A DNA stretch of 64,000 nucleotides from G963662605 sp963667005 (lineage in GTDB: Bacteria; Bacteroidota; Ignavibacteria; Ignavibacteriales; Ignavibacteriaceae), in NCBI GenBank assembly GCA_963667005.1, contig OY762937.1, positions 186,001 through 250,000 on the forward strand, given 5' to 3'. Below the pieces are notes generated by a model. That model worked only from the letters and a program-made list of their open reading frames with translations, ran no database searches and had not been told where the DNA came from. Of the stretch, positions 17,014 through 26,174 are shown piece after piece. The position numbers were made by a program, and so were the translations under genes. Every line of letters starts with the position of its first letter. Within the stretch, counting starts at the first letter, position 1.

Positions 17014-18297
17014 TTAAAATTTAACCCGCAATTCAACCATGTAGCTGTCAAGATAGTTTCTGTCTTCGGTTGAAGAGATGACACCGTTTTTATTCAGATC
17101 GGCATCTGCGCCATTTGGTATAATGCGCTCATACCTGACCTGGAATTGCACACGTGAGTTCACCATATAATATAGCTTCACCTGGAATTCGTCATCGAAT
17201 TGATTATAACCGTCTACTCTATCGGTGTACGGTTTTACCATTGTGTACTGGAACTGCACTCTGAATTTCGGCAGGTCTTTAGGAATAAAGTACAACCTTG
17301 AGTACCAGATTCTTGAGCCTTCGGCATACTTATCATCATGCGGATATGAGCCGCCGATAACACCGTTTACAAATCCGGTTCGTTCGCCGAATTCAAAATC
17401 AGGAAATGCCGGACTGAACTGTTCAATTTGTGAAGTTGCAGGATCATCTCCCTGCATTGCCGCATATTTGGTTTCAAATTTAATGCGCTTGAAATACGGA
17501 GCAGAAAAACTATAACCCAGACTTCCCATGTAGCCCAACCCTGCTTTATCAAGGCCGCCCGGCTGTTTGTTGAATTTTTGATAAGCAACCTCGCCGGAGT
17601 AATCTAACATTTCATTCAGAAAGCTGCCCGCACTTCCGCCGCCAATAATATAACTATCGTTATACTCTCCGCGTGGTCTGTTATTGATTCCATAAATCAT
17701 TACATCCTGATCGAGTACTTTTGCTCCGAGTTTTGCGACATAAATATTATCAGAAGCCTCCTGAGGCCATAAACCGTTTGTGCTCAGACTCTGTCCGTAA
17801 ATCGCTCCGAACAAGGTTAACGTAAACGGATCGTATGAAACATCAAGTCTGCCGCCGTCGAACTTATCATAGTAATAATATGATTCGCCGAATGAAAGTC
17901 CGTCGCCTATAGAAAACTGCTGACGGCCTGCACGCAAACGCACAATGTCAAATCCGTAAAAATCATATTGCTTTAACTCAGCATATAACTGACTAACTCC
18001 GAAATGAATCGGACCTGTACCGGAAATGCCTCTAGCAGGAGATGTTGAGGTATCTGCAAGATTCATCACTTCGGCATTGAACGTGACCATATCGGATGCT
18101 TTATATGAAGTATTAATTCTTGCCAACATTCTGGTATAGCTGACGGCCTTCTTGTCTGTTTGCAGCTGCGAATAAATATCATTATAGTAACGCAAGCGGA
18201 ATTCACCGCCAACATCAAACTGTGCAAATACATCTACTTTACAAAAAGTGACAGCTAAGAGAATAATATATATGATGGTTGTTTTTTGTAATTTCAT
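17014..18297 (-). CDS. Porin-like outer-membrane beta-barrel protein (second copy)
   Basis: 427 residues, the same length as its paralogue at 7717-9000 and alignable throughout. It has a signal peptide (ILLAVTFCKVDVFAQ), a barrel with LRAGRQQFSIGDGLSFGES, YDKFDGGRLDVSYD, RPRGEYNDSYI and LYFIPKDLPKFRVQFQYT, and C-terminal Phe (DSYMVELRVKF). Divergence is clear but moderate, suggesting an old duplication kept for a related substrate rather than a recent copy. It starts 1 bp after the stop of the paired propeller lipoprotein. Regulation is through the operon promoter near 23450 with its GGAAC(4)GTTCC operator, whereas the first copy is under the sigma-54 promoter. It therefore serves a different condition or substrate (inference). 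Confidence 0.8.
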   Translation of the reverse strand: MKLQKTTIIYIILLAVTFCKVDVFAQFDVGGEFRLRYYNDIYSQLQTDKKAVSYTRMLARINTSYKASDMVTFNAEVMNLADTSTSPARGISGTGPIHFGVSQLYAELKQYDFYGFDIVRLRAGRQQFSIGDGLSFGESYYYYDKFDGGRLDVSYDPFTLTLFGAIYGQSLSTNGLWPQEASDNIYVAKLGAKVLDQDVMIYGINNRPRGEYNDSYIIGGGSAGSFLNEMLDYSGEVAYQKFNKQPGGLDKAGLGYMGSLGYSFSAPYFKRIKFETKYAAMQGDDPATSQIEQFSPAFPDFEFGERTGFVNGVIGGSYPHDDKYAEGSRIWYSRLYFIPKDLPKFRVQFQYTMVKPYTDRVDGYNQFDDEFQVKLYYMVNSRVQFQVRYERIIPNGADADLNKNGVISSTEDRNYLDSYMVELRVKF

Positions 18298-18298
18298 T

Positions 18299-20182
18299 TT
18301 AATTGTCCTTCAATTGGCAATATACAATACCACTTGGCTTACCAGCGCCGGCATTGGGAGGGTTTACATATCTAAGTAACGAGCCACTAAATGTAGTTTC
18401 CATCAATGCATCATCAGACGAACTCGCTCCACCGCTATTAGCTAACCAGAGACTATTCCCTGTATTGAACATTCCTGTTATCGCCACTTTACCTCCGCTG
18501 ACAGGCGTACTCTTAATCTCAAAGCTTGGTACAACCGACCAAATTGGGGATGATGGATTGCATGCATAAACTTTTCCACTACCGTCATTACAAAGAAGTG
18601 AATCATGCATGAAAGCAATTCCTCTTGCATTGTATGAGTATGCAGAAAGAGAATCGAGACAATTACCGGTAGACGCATCAATCTTATAAATCATTCCAGT
18701 ACTTGAGTTGGAGGTAAGCACCCATAATGCATTATTATAATACGTGAGGGAGTGCAGCGTACGCGTCATATACGGACATTTGATTGTTGATAAAGTAGTG
18801 ATTACTCCACCGGACGCCGAGATTTTATAAATACTAAAGTCCGGACTGCCGCACGCCATATATAGGTTTGTTCCGTCGTAAGCCAAACCTTTCGGTTGGC
18901 CGCTTGATATACTCGCAGTGCTAATTGTTTGAACAACAGTATTGTCACTTAGTCTAATTTGATAGAACTTATTATCGGCGAAATCCGTTTCAAACAAATA
19001 CTCTGTCATTGGCACGGATGTTACTTCGAACATCGAAGTTCCTGTAGAAACGGTTTTATCAGGATTCGTCACAACGACATCGCGTTTACCGACGGTAGCG
19101 TTTGCGTCAATATTCAGATGCACATACAATGAAGTTGAACTGACATACTTGAGCGTGTCTACAGTGATTCCCGAGCCAAGGCTGACCGTCAGACCAATGC
19201 TGTCTTTGAAACCTGCTCCACTGATATAAGCAGAAACGGATTTACCTTGTGCACCGCTTGAAGGCGATATGCCGGTCAGAGTAAGCGGCACAACGGGTTC
19301 CGGAATGTATGTGCGAATATCCCACTTTCCCCATGCAACACCGATGGGATATTTGTACGGCAGCTTATAGCTGAATCCAACTTCACCCAGATATGATGTC
19401 TTGAATAAATATGAAGCCAGATCACTATAGCTTAATGTATAAAAATCTTCTCCATCGTTGGTTATACCAAGTGTCTGATCCCAAGTCGTTCCCGCCGGCG
19501 GTACGGGAGCGGCAAATGATTGGCTGAAAAATGGGACAGCGGTGTTAAAATAATATACATATTTGGTATCGTTGTCCAAAAAATACAATCCCGTTGCAGG
19601 CCCCTTGCCGTATGCATCGGCAGCTATACCGGCATACGTAATGCCGCGCGGAGATGCGGTCGGCATCTGATAGGATGCAATAACGCTATCCGATCCTAAT
19701 GCGTATTTATATAGTGTCGGAGCAAGGTATTTCGTTCCTGAACCGGAATTAACGATCCATAAAACCGTATCGCTAATAGCAATTCCGCGGACTGTTCCCT
19801 GTGTGGAGTTGCTTACTACCGGCGGAACGTGAATCGTACGCTTAATTTTCAGATCAGCACCAGTAGCATCTACTTTATAAATAGATTTTACGGTGCCTGA
19901 AAATGCCAGCCACACGTTTGAATCTTTAAACGCGATACCCTGAAGTGCCGACGAATCAGCAGCGAACCCACTAAGCGACCATTTCTTTAATTCATGCATG
20001 CCGTAGTCAAGCATAACGAGCGAATTGGTGCCCCGGTCGGCGATATAAAAATATCCTTTTTTTGCTATTTCATCCGGAGATGTGATGCCATCCTGCTGGA
20101 ACGGATCGCATCCGGAGAAAACCGGCAGAAGCAATATGAAGAACATTGCTACCGCTGAAAAATGTTTCGTAAGAGTTTTCAT
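18299..20182 (-). CDS. Outer-surface beta-propeller/IPT lipoprotein (second copy)
   Basis: 627 residues. Signal peptide with lipobox PVFSGC, then CDPFQQDGIT, a motif shared with the paralogue at 9012-10883. A first propeller-like half follows (GIAFKDSNVWLAFSG, GIAISDTVLWIVNSG, GITNDGEDFYTLSYS). A central IPT/TIG domain (LTGISPSSGAQGKSVSAYISG) lies around residues 305-395. The second half carries GLAYDGTNLYMACG, LTYYNNALWVLTS and MFNTGNSLWLANSG. It probably sits on the outer membrane, binding substrate fragments for the porin encoded 1 bp downstream. The shared order lipoprotein-porin in two differently regulated operons is the best evidence that the two proteins act together. Confidence 0.8.
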   Translation of the reverse strand: MKTLTKHFSAVAMFFILLLPVFSGCDPFQQDGITSPDEIAKKGYFYIADRGTNSLVMLDYGMHELKKWSLSGFAADSSALQGIAFKDSNVWLAFSGTVKSIYKVDATGADLKIKRTIHVPPVVSNSTQGTVRGIAISDTVLWIVNSGSGTKYLAPTLYKYALGSDSVIASYQMPTASPRGITYAGIAADAYGKGPATGLYFLDNDTKYVYYFNTAVPFFSQSFAAPVPPAGTTWDQTLGITNDGEDFYTLSYSDLASYLFKTSYLGEVGFSYKLPYKYPIGVAWGKWDIRTYIPEPVVPLTLTGISPSSGAQGKSVSAYISGAGFKDSIGLTVSLGSGITVDTLKYVSSTSLYVHLNIDANATVGKRDVVVTNPDKTVSTGTSMFEVTSVPMTEYLFETDFADNKFYQIRLSDNTVVQTISTASISSGQPKGLAYDGTNLYMACGSPDFSIYKISASGGVITTLSTIKCPYMTRTLHSLTYYNNALWVLTSNSSTGMIYKIDASTGNCLDSLSAYSYNARGIAFMHDSLLCNDGSGKVYACNPSSPIWSVVPSFEIKSTPVSGGKVAITGMFNTGNSLWLANSGGASSSDDALMETTFSGSLLRYVNPPNAGAGKPSGIVYCQLKDN

Positions 20183-20216
20183 TCTTGCCTTATGAGTATT
20201 GTATTCTGATGTTCTA

Positions 20217-21692
20217 TTACTTAATCAGCTGCATTTTTACTGTGGAATTGTAAATATCACTTTGCACACGGCATAGATATATACCGCTTGCAAGATGCGC
20301 AGCGTTGAACGTAAATTGATGATTGCCTGCTGTTAGTATATCGTTATACAGTGCAGCAACTTGATTGCCAAGGAGATCATATACCGTTATTTTGACCGGA
20401 GAAGTTTCCGGCAGTGAAAGGACAATGCGGGTTGAAGGATTAAACGGATTCGGATAGTTTGCTAAAGCAAATTTTTCTACGACCACCGGATGTTCAGTGT
20501 TTATCGATGTCGGGTTGGATAGAATATACTTACCACCGGCAACAGCCATCTTCTGATCGTCATGCCCTACTCCTACGACATCAACCATTTTCCACGCGAG
20601 AGACGCGTTGACCGTTTTGCCGTTATTATAAAAATACCCGGCTCTTGTGTAACGGTTCAACCCTTGCGCATCAGATCTCGGATCAACGTTCAAGGCAGCG
20701 TCCCGTACAGTATCTGCTGTTCCGCGCATGATGACTAATTTTCTGTTCGTGTACGCAACAAGATCAGCTTGCGCAAGATTCAATTGTGTATTAGATGCGC
20801 CCCATGGAAATGCCACAGTTAAATCGGGACAGGTATACCATCCGGCGTTACCTGCTATGTAACGGGTAATAAGATTATCGGGCAGAAAAAATGCCAGCCG
20901 GTGAACAAACTGAGCGCCTGCCGAATGACCCCACAATTCATACGTTGAATCGCTTAAGCTGCAATTAACGTACAGCTCTTTATGCATCTGTTCAACAATG
21001 TTGAACGACCATCGTGCTTTTGGATTGAGTGTTCCACTGCCGTCTGAACCGGTGAACATATTGCCGAGAATGTATGCGTCAGAACTCCAGTTGGTTGAGT
21101 TAAATTCCGGAGCTGCAATGACATAGTTGTTGGTATTTGCAAACGAGACCCAATATGATGCGATACCTGAGGCATCACGATTAATGCCGCACATGGTCAT
21201 GATAAACTTGGATGAGGCAGAGTATCCGGTGGGTAAAACAACCCAGACGGGAATATAATATTGTGAATATGTTGCATTCGCATACAGATATTTTTGCACA
21301 ACACCGGCAGTTAACACCTGCAAGATTATTGAGTCTGCGACACCATTTTCGTAAGCGAATACCTTGTAAAACGAATATTGCCCGTTGGTTTTTTGCAGGT
21401 TGAATTGTACCAAATCGCCCACTGCTGTTGCGGTGTCTGTTGCATAAGTAACAGCGTTGGTCGTTTCATCCATATAATATCTGGTGGCTTTCCAGGTAAT
21501 CGTATTTGTTGAAACGGATTTGTTAGCCTTAAATGTAGTAAGTCCCGCCGCTTGGATTTTTGCAATCTTTTGAATTGTGGCGGCGTTTAAAATGGCCGAC
21601 AGGATTAACACAAAAAATAGAGTTCTATATATGGTGTTAGTTAAAGATCTGGCACCTGTTAATCCTGCCGCACCGCTGAGAAAAAATGACAT
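20217..21692 (-). CDS. Secreted alpha/beta hydrolase with type IX sorting tail
   Basis: 491 residues. The hydrophobic signal is at 21-37 (IYRTLFFVLILSAILNAAT). An alpha/beta-hydrolase domain follows, with YYIPVWVVLPTGYS before the fold and MTMCGINRD at a possible oxyanion position. The nucleophile elbow is GHSAGA (Ser257), and a late GVGHDD gives the catalytic His. It ends in a sorting tail (NYPNPFNPSTRIVL ... GIYLCRVQS). The arrangement recalls polyhydroxyalkanoate-depolymerase or esterase-like enzymes that act outside the cell; a peptide or ester substrate cannot be decided. It is the second gene of the RpiR-operator-controlled operon, 27 bp after the repeat protein and 34 bp before the lipoprotein. 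Confidence 0.75.
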   Translation of the reverse strand: MSFFLSGAAGLTGARSLTNTIYRTLFFVLILSAILNAATIQKIAKIQAAGLTTFKANKSVSTNTITWKATRYYMDETTNAVTYATDTATAVGDLVQFNLQKTNGQYSFYKVFAYENGVADSIILQVLTAGVVQKYLYANATYSQYYIPVWVVLPTGYSASSKFIMTMCGINRDASGIASYWVSFANTNNYVIAAPEFNSTNWSSDAYILGNMFTGSDGSGTLNPKARWSFNIVEQMHKELYVNCSLSDSTYELWGHSAGAQFVHRLAFFLPDNLITRYIAGNAGWYTCPDLTVAFPWGASNTQLNLAQADLVAYTNRKLVIMRGTADTVRDAALNVDPRSDAQGLNRYTRAGYFYNNGKTVNASLAWKMVDVVGVGHDDQKMAVAGGKYILSNPTSINTEHPVVVEKFALANYPNPFNPSTRIVLSLPETSPVKITVYDLLGNQVAALYNDILTAGNHQFTFNAAHLASGIYLCRVQSDIYNSTVKMQLIK

Positions 21693-21719
21693 AATATCTT
21701 ATTATCCTTACAACTGCTT

Positions 21720-23249
21720 CTACTTGAGGAGCAGCATTTTACCGGTTTTTACATTTGTTCCGGCTTGAACACGATAATAGTATGTTCCGCTTGAAAGATT
21801 AGCTGCGTTGAAGCTGACAGAGTGCACTCCTGATGACTGCATTTCGTGCGCCAATGTTGCTACTTCTTTTCCGAGCGCATTATATACTTTTACATCTACC
21901 ATATTATCGGTTGGAAGCTGGTAGCTGATCATTGTACTTGGGTTGAACGGATTCGGATAATTCTGGAAGACGGCAAAACCTTTTGCTATCATTGATTCAG
22001 ATGCGATAGCTGATACCGGACTTGTTGTCCCTGATATAGTAACTCTGCCGACATATACACTGCTCGCTGAAGCGGCACTGCTTGCTTTTCTCCACAGAAT
22101 CAGACGGACGATCATTTGCTGACTGGCCGACAACGTAACAGCAGGGGTTGCCGTAAATGTTTGTGTCGTGTTGGCAGGTAACGCGTTGCCTGTTAAACCT
22201 GAACTGTTAAAGGTAATAAAATTCGTCCCGTCGGTTGAATATCCAAGAGCCGCATTAATGTTTGTTGCTGAACCGCTTTCAGTCAAAACGACTGAAACAT
22301 TATTGACGGTGAAATTATGACCTGTTGCAGGAGCGGCAATAAATTGAATGTAGCGGTCTGTTCCGGTTGAAATACCTGTGAAGGTGGCGTTTGCTGTCGT
22401 AGTTGTACCATCGCCAGGCCAGCTTTTAATTCCTGTTGCGCCGACAATAAGTCCGGTAAAGTTGGTATCGGCAAAGGTGTGTCCGGCGAAACCAACAATA
22501 TTAGTTGAAGTTGCCGTATCAATTGTGCTTGCAACAATATTTCCGGTAATAGCCGCGGTACCATTCGCAGTTAAATTCCAGATTGCGGCGGCAGCAGGAT
22601 TAGACTGTGAGTATGAGCCTGAAACAGTAACACTATTAATAAATACACAGCTGCTTGAAGCAGTGCTGTTTGCTTTTCTCCATAATATGATACGGATGTA
22701 TAGCGTGTTGCTGCTCGAAATTTTTAATGTTGGAACAGTGCTGATAATTAACGGAGTATTTGCAGGAAGCGGATTTCCGTTGATGCCGGAACTGTTGATG
22801 GCGGTAAAATTAACTCCGTCTGTTGAATATCCGACAACGGCATTGATGTTGGTAGCTGATCCGCTTTCAGTCAATTGCACAGCAATATTATCTATATTTA
22901 ATAAATCGGCTGATGTCGGTTTCATGGAAAATTGGATAAAGCGTTCAACTCCGGTTGATAATCCGGTAAACGAGGCATTTGCAGTAGTAGTTGAGCTGTC
23001 TGCCGGCCAGCTTTTAAAGCCTGATGCAGCGACAATGAGTCCTTTATAACTTGTATCCGCAAATGTATGTGATAAGAAACCGGTAATACTGGTGGTTGAG
23101 TTTGTGTCGAATGTTGTGCCGGATACATTACCAACAACTGCCGGTGTTCCGTTAATGTTCAACGGCCAGGTAACGGAAGCGGTTTGTGCATTAGCCTGCA
23201 TCTGTAATGCAAAGAAAACCGATAGAACAAATAGGAGCAACTGTTTCAT
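21720..23249 (-). CDS. Secreted two-repeat beta-sandwich protein with type IX sorting tail
   Basis: 509 residues. Signal peptide (MKQLLLFVLSVFFALQMQANAQ), then two tandem copies of a ~185-residue domain. The copies share SITGFLSHTFADTSYKGLIV / NIVGFAGHTFADTNFTGLIV, LTESGSATNINA and LRISLILWRKA-type segments. A type IX tail follows (NYPNPFNPSTMISY, KMLLLK). Similar domains accompany extracellular lyases in Bacteroidota, so carbohydrate or polymer binding is likely; no catalytic motif is seen. First gene of the operon running to 16525. GAGG precedes the ATG by seven bases. The leader is about 180 bases long and the operator overlaps the transcription start. Confidence 0.8.
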   Translation of the reverse strand: MKQLLLFVLSVFFALQMQANAQTASVTWPLNINGTPAVVGNVSGTTFDTNSTTSITGFLSHTFADTSYKGLIVAASGFKSWPADSSTTTANASFTGLSTGVERFIQFSMKPTSADLLNIDNIAVQLTESGSATNINAVVGYSTDGVNFTAINSSGINGNPLPANTPLIISTVPTLKISSSNTLYIRIILWRKANSTASSSCVFINSVTVSGSYSQSNPAAAAIWNLTANGTAAITGNIVASTIDTATSTNIVGFAGHTFADTNFTGLIVGATGIKSWPGDGTTTTANATFTGISTGTDRYIQFIAAPATGHNFTVNNVSVVLTESGSATNINAALGYSTDGTNFITFNSSGLTGNALPANTTQTFTATPAVTLSASQQMIVRLILWRKASSAASASSVYVGRVTISGTTSPVSAIASESMIAKGFAVFQNYPNPFNPSTMISYQLPTDNMVDVKVYNALGKEVATLAHEMQSSGVHSVSFNAANLSSGTYYYRVQAGTNVKTGKMLLLK

Positions 23250-23417
23250 GTTATAACCTCATCAAATAAATTTAAATTTGTTTTACTTTTTCAAGCATAT
23301 GAGATATCAACGATTGTATACAATGTGGAAATCTCAATCGTGTTTAACCAAGCGATTTGTCATCAAAACAGTTATATCGGTCATCGCGTAGTACATATTT
23401 TCCATTTATAATATTTT

Positions 23418-23431
23418 GGAACATATGTTCC
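23418..23431. promoter_or_regulatory. Operator, perfect palindrome GGAACATATGTTCC
   Basis: A 14-bp perfect palindrome 5 bp downstream of the -10 of the promoter at 23437-23465. It therefore covers the likely start site, as expected for a repressor. The same element (GGAACTAATGTTCC) with identical spacing occurs at 28902-28915. The adjacent RpiR-family gene is the obvious candidate regulator. Confidence 0.7.
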
Positions 23432-23436
23432 CATGC

Positions 23437-23465
23437 AACTTAGTATATAATTATTTTAATGTCAA
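23437..23465 (-). promoter_or_regulatory. Sigma-70-type promoter of the 23249-16525 operon
   Basis: Minus strand TTGACA (23465-23460), a 17-bp spacer, then TAAGTT (23442-23437). The promoter at 28921-28949 has the same -35, spacer length and a TATGTT -10, and the flanking bases CAAC and CCCA are conserved too. Confidence 0.65.
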
Positions 23466-23490
23466 GTATATAATTCGTTCAAGAAAACCT

Positions 23491-23506
23491 CCGGGTATTC
23501 TCCCGG
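23491..23506 (-). terminator. Weak terminator hairpin after the RpiR-family gene
   Basis: CCGGG (23491-23495) pairs with CCCGG (23502-23506). On the minus strand it is followed after two bases by GTTTTC. It would separate the regulator gene from the promoter immediately downstream. Confidence 0.4.
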
Positions 23507-23555
23507 TTTTTACCGCGTTCAGGCACTCTGTTTCACGGTGCGCAATTGTCACCAG

Positions 23556-24416
23556 CTATTCATTTTCTTTTGTTTTTGTGCCGGATATGTGCTTTTTATC
23601 AACTGTTTTTCTAAATCGTGTTTTGTTGTGTATCGCGATCTCATTCACCAACGCGTATAGCACAACCAATATTGCCGAATAGGAATTGGTAAATATTGCG
23701 CTATCGGATTTAACCGTTATAACAATATCAGAATATGCAACAATCGGTGAAGCAATGGAATTCGTGAAGGAAACAACTTTGCAATGCTGCTCTTTTGCAA
23801 ATTGCGCTGCTTTAATGGTTTCGGGTGAATACGGCGGATTAGAGAATGTCACCAGTACGTCATTTTTTTCGATATTAATCAATTGCTCTTCTATTGAGCG
23901 TCCGCCGAGTGTAGTTGGAAACGATTTTAGTCCTATTCGTTGAAGAAGATAACTCAGCATTCCGGCAACAAACGAGGACATATTAAAACCGGTGCAGTAA
24001 ACAATGTTAGAATGCGCGAGCAGTTTTGCGGCCTTTTCAAATGATGCCTTATCAAAATTATTAACCGCGAAGTTAATATTGTTTACTTCGTTTTCTGCTA
24101 TCTGCGAAATTGTCGCGTAACTCGCAGAAGGATTTTTTAAGGCGAGCTGGTAACGCTCAAGTGGAGCAATACTCGACTGCAAGTTGTTTTTCACATCCTG
24201 TTTTAATCCGTAAAACCCGTCATACCCGAGTTTATTTGCAAACCGGACAATTGATGCTCTTCCCACCGAAAGCTTTTTTGAAATATCATGTATCGAGAGG
24301 AATGCAATGTCGGTCAATTGCTCAACAAAAAAGTTCGCTATCTCTTTTTCCTTTTTGCTGAAACTGTCCAGATTGTTTCTGATCAGCATTTCAATTGATT
24401 TTATATCTTCACTCAT
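23556..24416 (-). CDS. MurR/RpiR-family transcriptional regulator
   Basis: 286 residues. The N-terminal HTH_6 domain (about 1-77) carries FSKKEKEIANFFVEQ and SIHDISKKLSVGRASIVRFA followed by NKLGYDGFYGLKQ, the family signature. The C-terminal SIS sugar-isomerase domain (about 105-270) includes VYCTGFNMSSF and VLVTFSNPPYSPETI. These regulators sense phosphosugars or related small molecules and usually control adjacent catabolic genes; MurR itself controls N-acetylmuramic acid use. GGAG lies nine bases upstream of the ATG. The gene lies between two promoters carrying the same GGAAC(4)GTTCC operator, so it probably controls the M20/M14/NhaC genes and the second porin operon. The ligand is unknown. 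Confidence 0.9.
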   Translation of the reverse strand: MSEDIKSIEMLIRNNLDSFSKKEKEIANFFVEQLTDIAFLSIHDISKKLSVGRASIVRFANKLGYDGFYGLKQDVKNNLQSSIAPLERYQLALKNPSASYATISQIAENEVNNINFAVNNFDKASFEKAAKLLAHSNIVYCTGFNMSSFVAGMLSYLLQRIGLKSFPTTLGGRSIEEQLINIEKNDVLVTFSNPPYSPETIKAAQFAKEQHCKVVSFTNSIASPIVAYSDIVITVKSDSAIFTNSYSAILVVLYALVNEIAIHNKTRFRKTVDKKHISGTKTKENE

Positions 24417-24580
24417 TTCGAAATCTCCGGAAAACTATTTGTAATATTTTTATCATATAAAAGATATATCAAGTACCTGCAATAAACAAGAAATCCAAAG
24501 GGGCCTTCATTCCTAACCCGGGGGTTACGAGAGTACTGGAAAACTCTTCGAATTCAGTTTTCACCTTCTGAAGCAAAGCA

Positions 24581-24668
24581 GAACTCACCCTCGCCACTTG
24601 AATTAAAGCCAAATTAGCATCCTCAGGCTCTCCCCTCTCTTGGTAAGAGAGGGGACGGGGGTGAGTTC
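24581..24668. repeat. Palindromic REP/MITE-like intergenic element
   Basis: The outer arms GAACTCACCCTCG (from 24581) and CGGGGGTGAGTTC (to 24668) are inverted repeats. An internal hairpin CCCCTCTCT / AGAGAGGGG spans 24632-24654. It occupies most of the gap between the NhaC gene and the regulator gene and could end NhaC transcription. Elements with this CCCCTCTC...GAGAGGGGACGGGGGTGAG core are common in unrelated bacterial genomes as I recall. Confidence 0.65.
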
Positions 24669-24743
24669 ACTTTTAAAATATATATGTGCAGAACACTCGC
24701 AAGCACCGTGCTAATGTTGACCACGTATAAGTTATCCAAAATC

Positions 24744-26174
24744 CTAACTACCCGGCTGTGACTCGTCCTCGTTCTTCAGCGGAGCAGTTTTAAATCCTAT
24801 GAATCCGTATATCACCACTAAAATAAACCCGACATAGTTCGATATTGCCCACAATGCGTAATCCCAGGTAGATACACCGAGTGTGCCGGACATATACACA
24901 CCGGCAATTGCCCATGGAGTTATCGGTACTATGATATGGGCTTCCTGAGTAATTCTTGCCAGATTTTTTGCGGCAAGCTTCTTATCTTTAAATGCAGGAG
25001 CGAAAAGTTCGCCGGGAAGCAAAACGCTTAAGTAAGCATTTCCTGTAAGCAGACCTGTTGCAAGCGAGCTGACTGTTGCCGAGGCAATAAGCATACCGGT
25101 CGACTTTGTAAAATTCATGATCTTCTTGAGCAGCAGATCTAATATTCCTGCTTTCTGAATTATACCCGCGAACGCAAAGGCGCAGAATGTGATAAGGGTT
25201 ATGCCCATCATGCTCATAAGCCCGCCGCGTGTCAACAACTGGTCAACAAGGGCTACGCCTGTTGATGATTTGTATCCGGTAACGCAATATTCCATAACCA
25301 CGGTAAGACTTTTTCCCTGAAAAACCATAGCCAGAATAATTGCAACAGCCGATGATAATAGCATGACCGGAACCGCGGGCTTTCTTCTGAACGTTAAAAA
25401 TAAAACGATCACCGGCGGGAGAAGCATCATCCAGTTATAGCTAAAATTTGATTCGAGAGTATTTTGAATAAGTGCGATTCGATCGGCCCCGGTATTAACG
25501 ATTGCATAATGACTGCCAACAATCCAATAGACGATAAGAGCGATGACAAATGCAGGTACCGTTGTCCACAATAAATGCTGACTGGTATCCATTACATAAC
25601 CTTTTACGGCAGCGGAAGCAAGATTTGCGGCAGCAGAAAACGGCGACAGTTTATCGCCGATATAACATCCCGCGACAATAGCTCCAGCAACCGGCGCGAG
25701 AGGAATGCCGAGTCCATGTCCGATACCCATGAATGCAATGCCGAGTGTTCCGGCTGTTCCATATGGTGTTCCGGTTATCAGTGATACAAATGCACAAACT
25801 AATGATGCAGTAACAAGAAAATATGTGGGTGATACAATCCGCAACCCGTAATCTATCAACATTGGAATTGTTCCGGATGCAATCCATGACGCAATCATAA
25901 TTCCCACGATGATTATGATCATTTGTGCGGGCATTCCTTTTGATATAGCCTGAATGATTGAGCCCTCAATATCTTTCCATGTATAGCCGAGCCGGAGGGC
26001 AATTAAACTGGCGACGAAAGCCGCGGCAATAAGCAGCATCTCAACCGGGAGATGCAGAACACCGTATCCTCCGCAGAGTAAAATAACCATTGCAATAATA
26101 GGTATACTTGCTTCCCAAAGTTTTGGTTCGCGTTTTTTAACTTCTGTCTTTTGGACTTCGTTATTCATGTTCAT
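24744..26174 (-). CDS. NhaC-family Na+/H+ antiporter-like transporter
   Basis: 476 residues with about 11-12 membrane segments. NhaC-family features include LITGTPYGTAGTLGIAFMGIG, the charged loop CYIGDKLSPFSAAANLAS, TGLLTGNAYLSVLLPGELF and EAHIIVPITPWAIAGVYMSGTLGV. Family members exchange sodium for protons or, in some cases, exchange organic substrates (malate/lactate, amino acids), so substrate transport is possible here. The N-terminus overlaps the end of the M14 gene by 14 bp; ATG at 26168 would reduce the overlap. It is the last gene of the M20-M14-NhaC operon. Co-transcription with two peptidases favours uptake or ion balance linked to peptide-product use. Confidence 0.8.
   Translation of the reverse strand: MNMNNEVQKTEVKKREPKLWEASIPIIAMVILLCGGYGVLHLPVEMLLIAAAFVASLIALRLGYTWKDIEGSIIQAISKGMPAQMIIIIVGIMIASWIASGTIPMLIDYGLRIVSPTYFLVTASLVCAFVSLITGTPYGTAGTLGIAFMGIGHGLGIPLAPVAGAIVAGCYIGDKLSPFSAAANLASAAVKGYVMDTSQHLLWTTVPAFVIALIVYWIVGSHYAIVNTGADRIALIQNTLESNFSYNWMMLLPPVIVLFLTFRRKPAVPVMLLSSAVAIILAMVFQGKSLTVVMEYCVTGYKSSTGVALVDQLLTRGGLMSMMGITLITFCAFAFAGIIQKAGILDLLLKKIMNFTKSTGMLIASATVSSLATGLLTGNAYLSVLLPGELFAPAFKDKKLAAKNLARITQEAHIIVPITPWAIAGVYMSGTLGVSTWDYALWAISNYVGFILVVIYGFIGFKTAPLKNEDESQPGS

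Noticed and set aside
22378..23049. 223-codon plus-strand frame
   Set aside because: Antisense to the secreted two-repeat protein, with skewed hydrophobic composition from reversed Ser/Thr/Ala-rich codons and no ribosome site.
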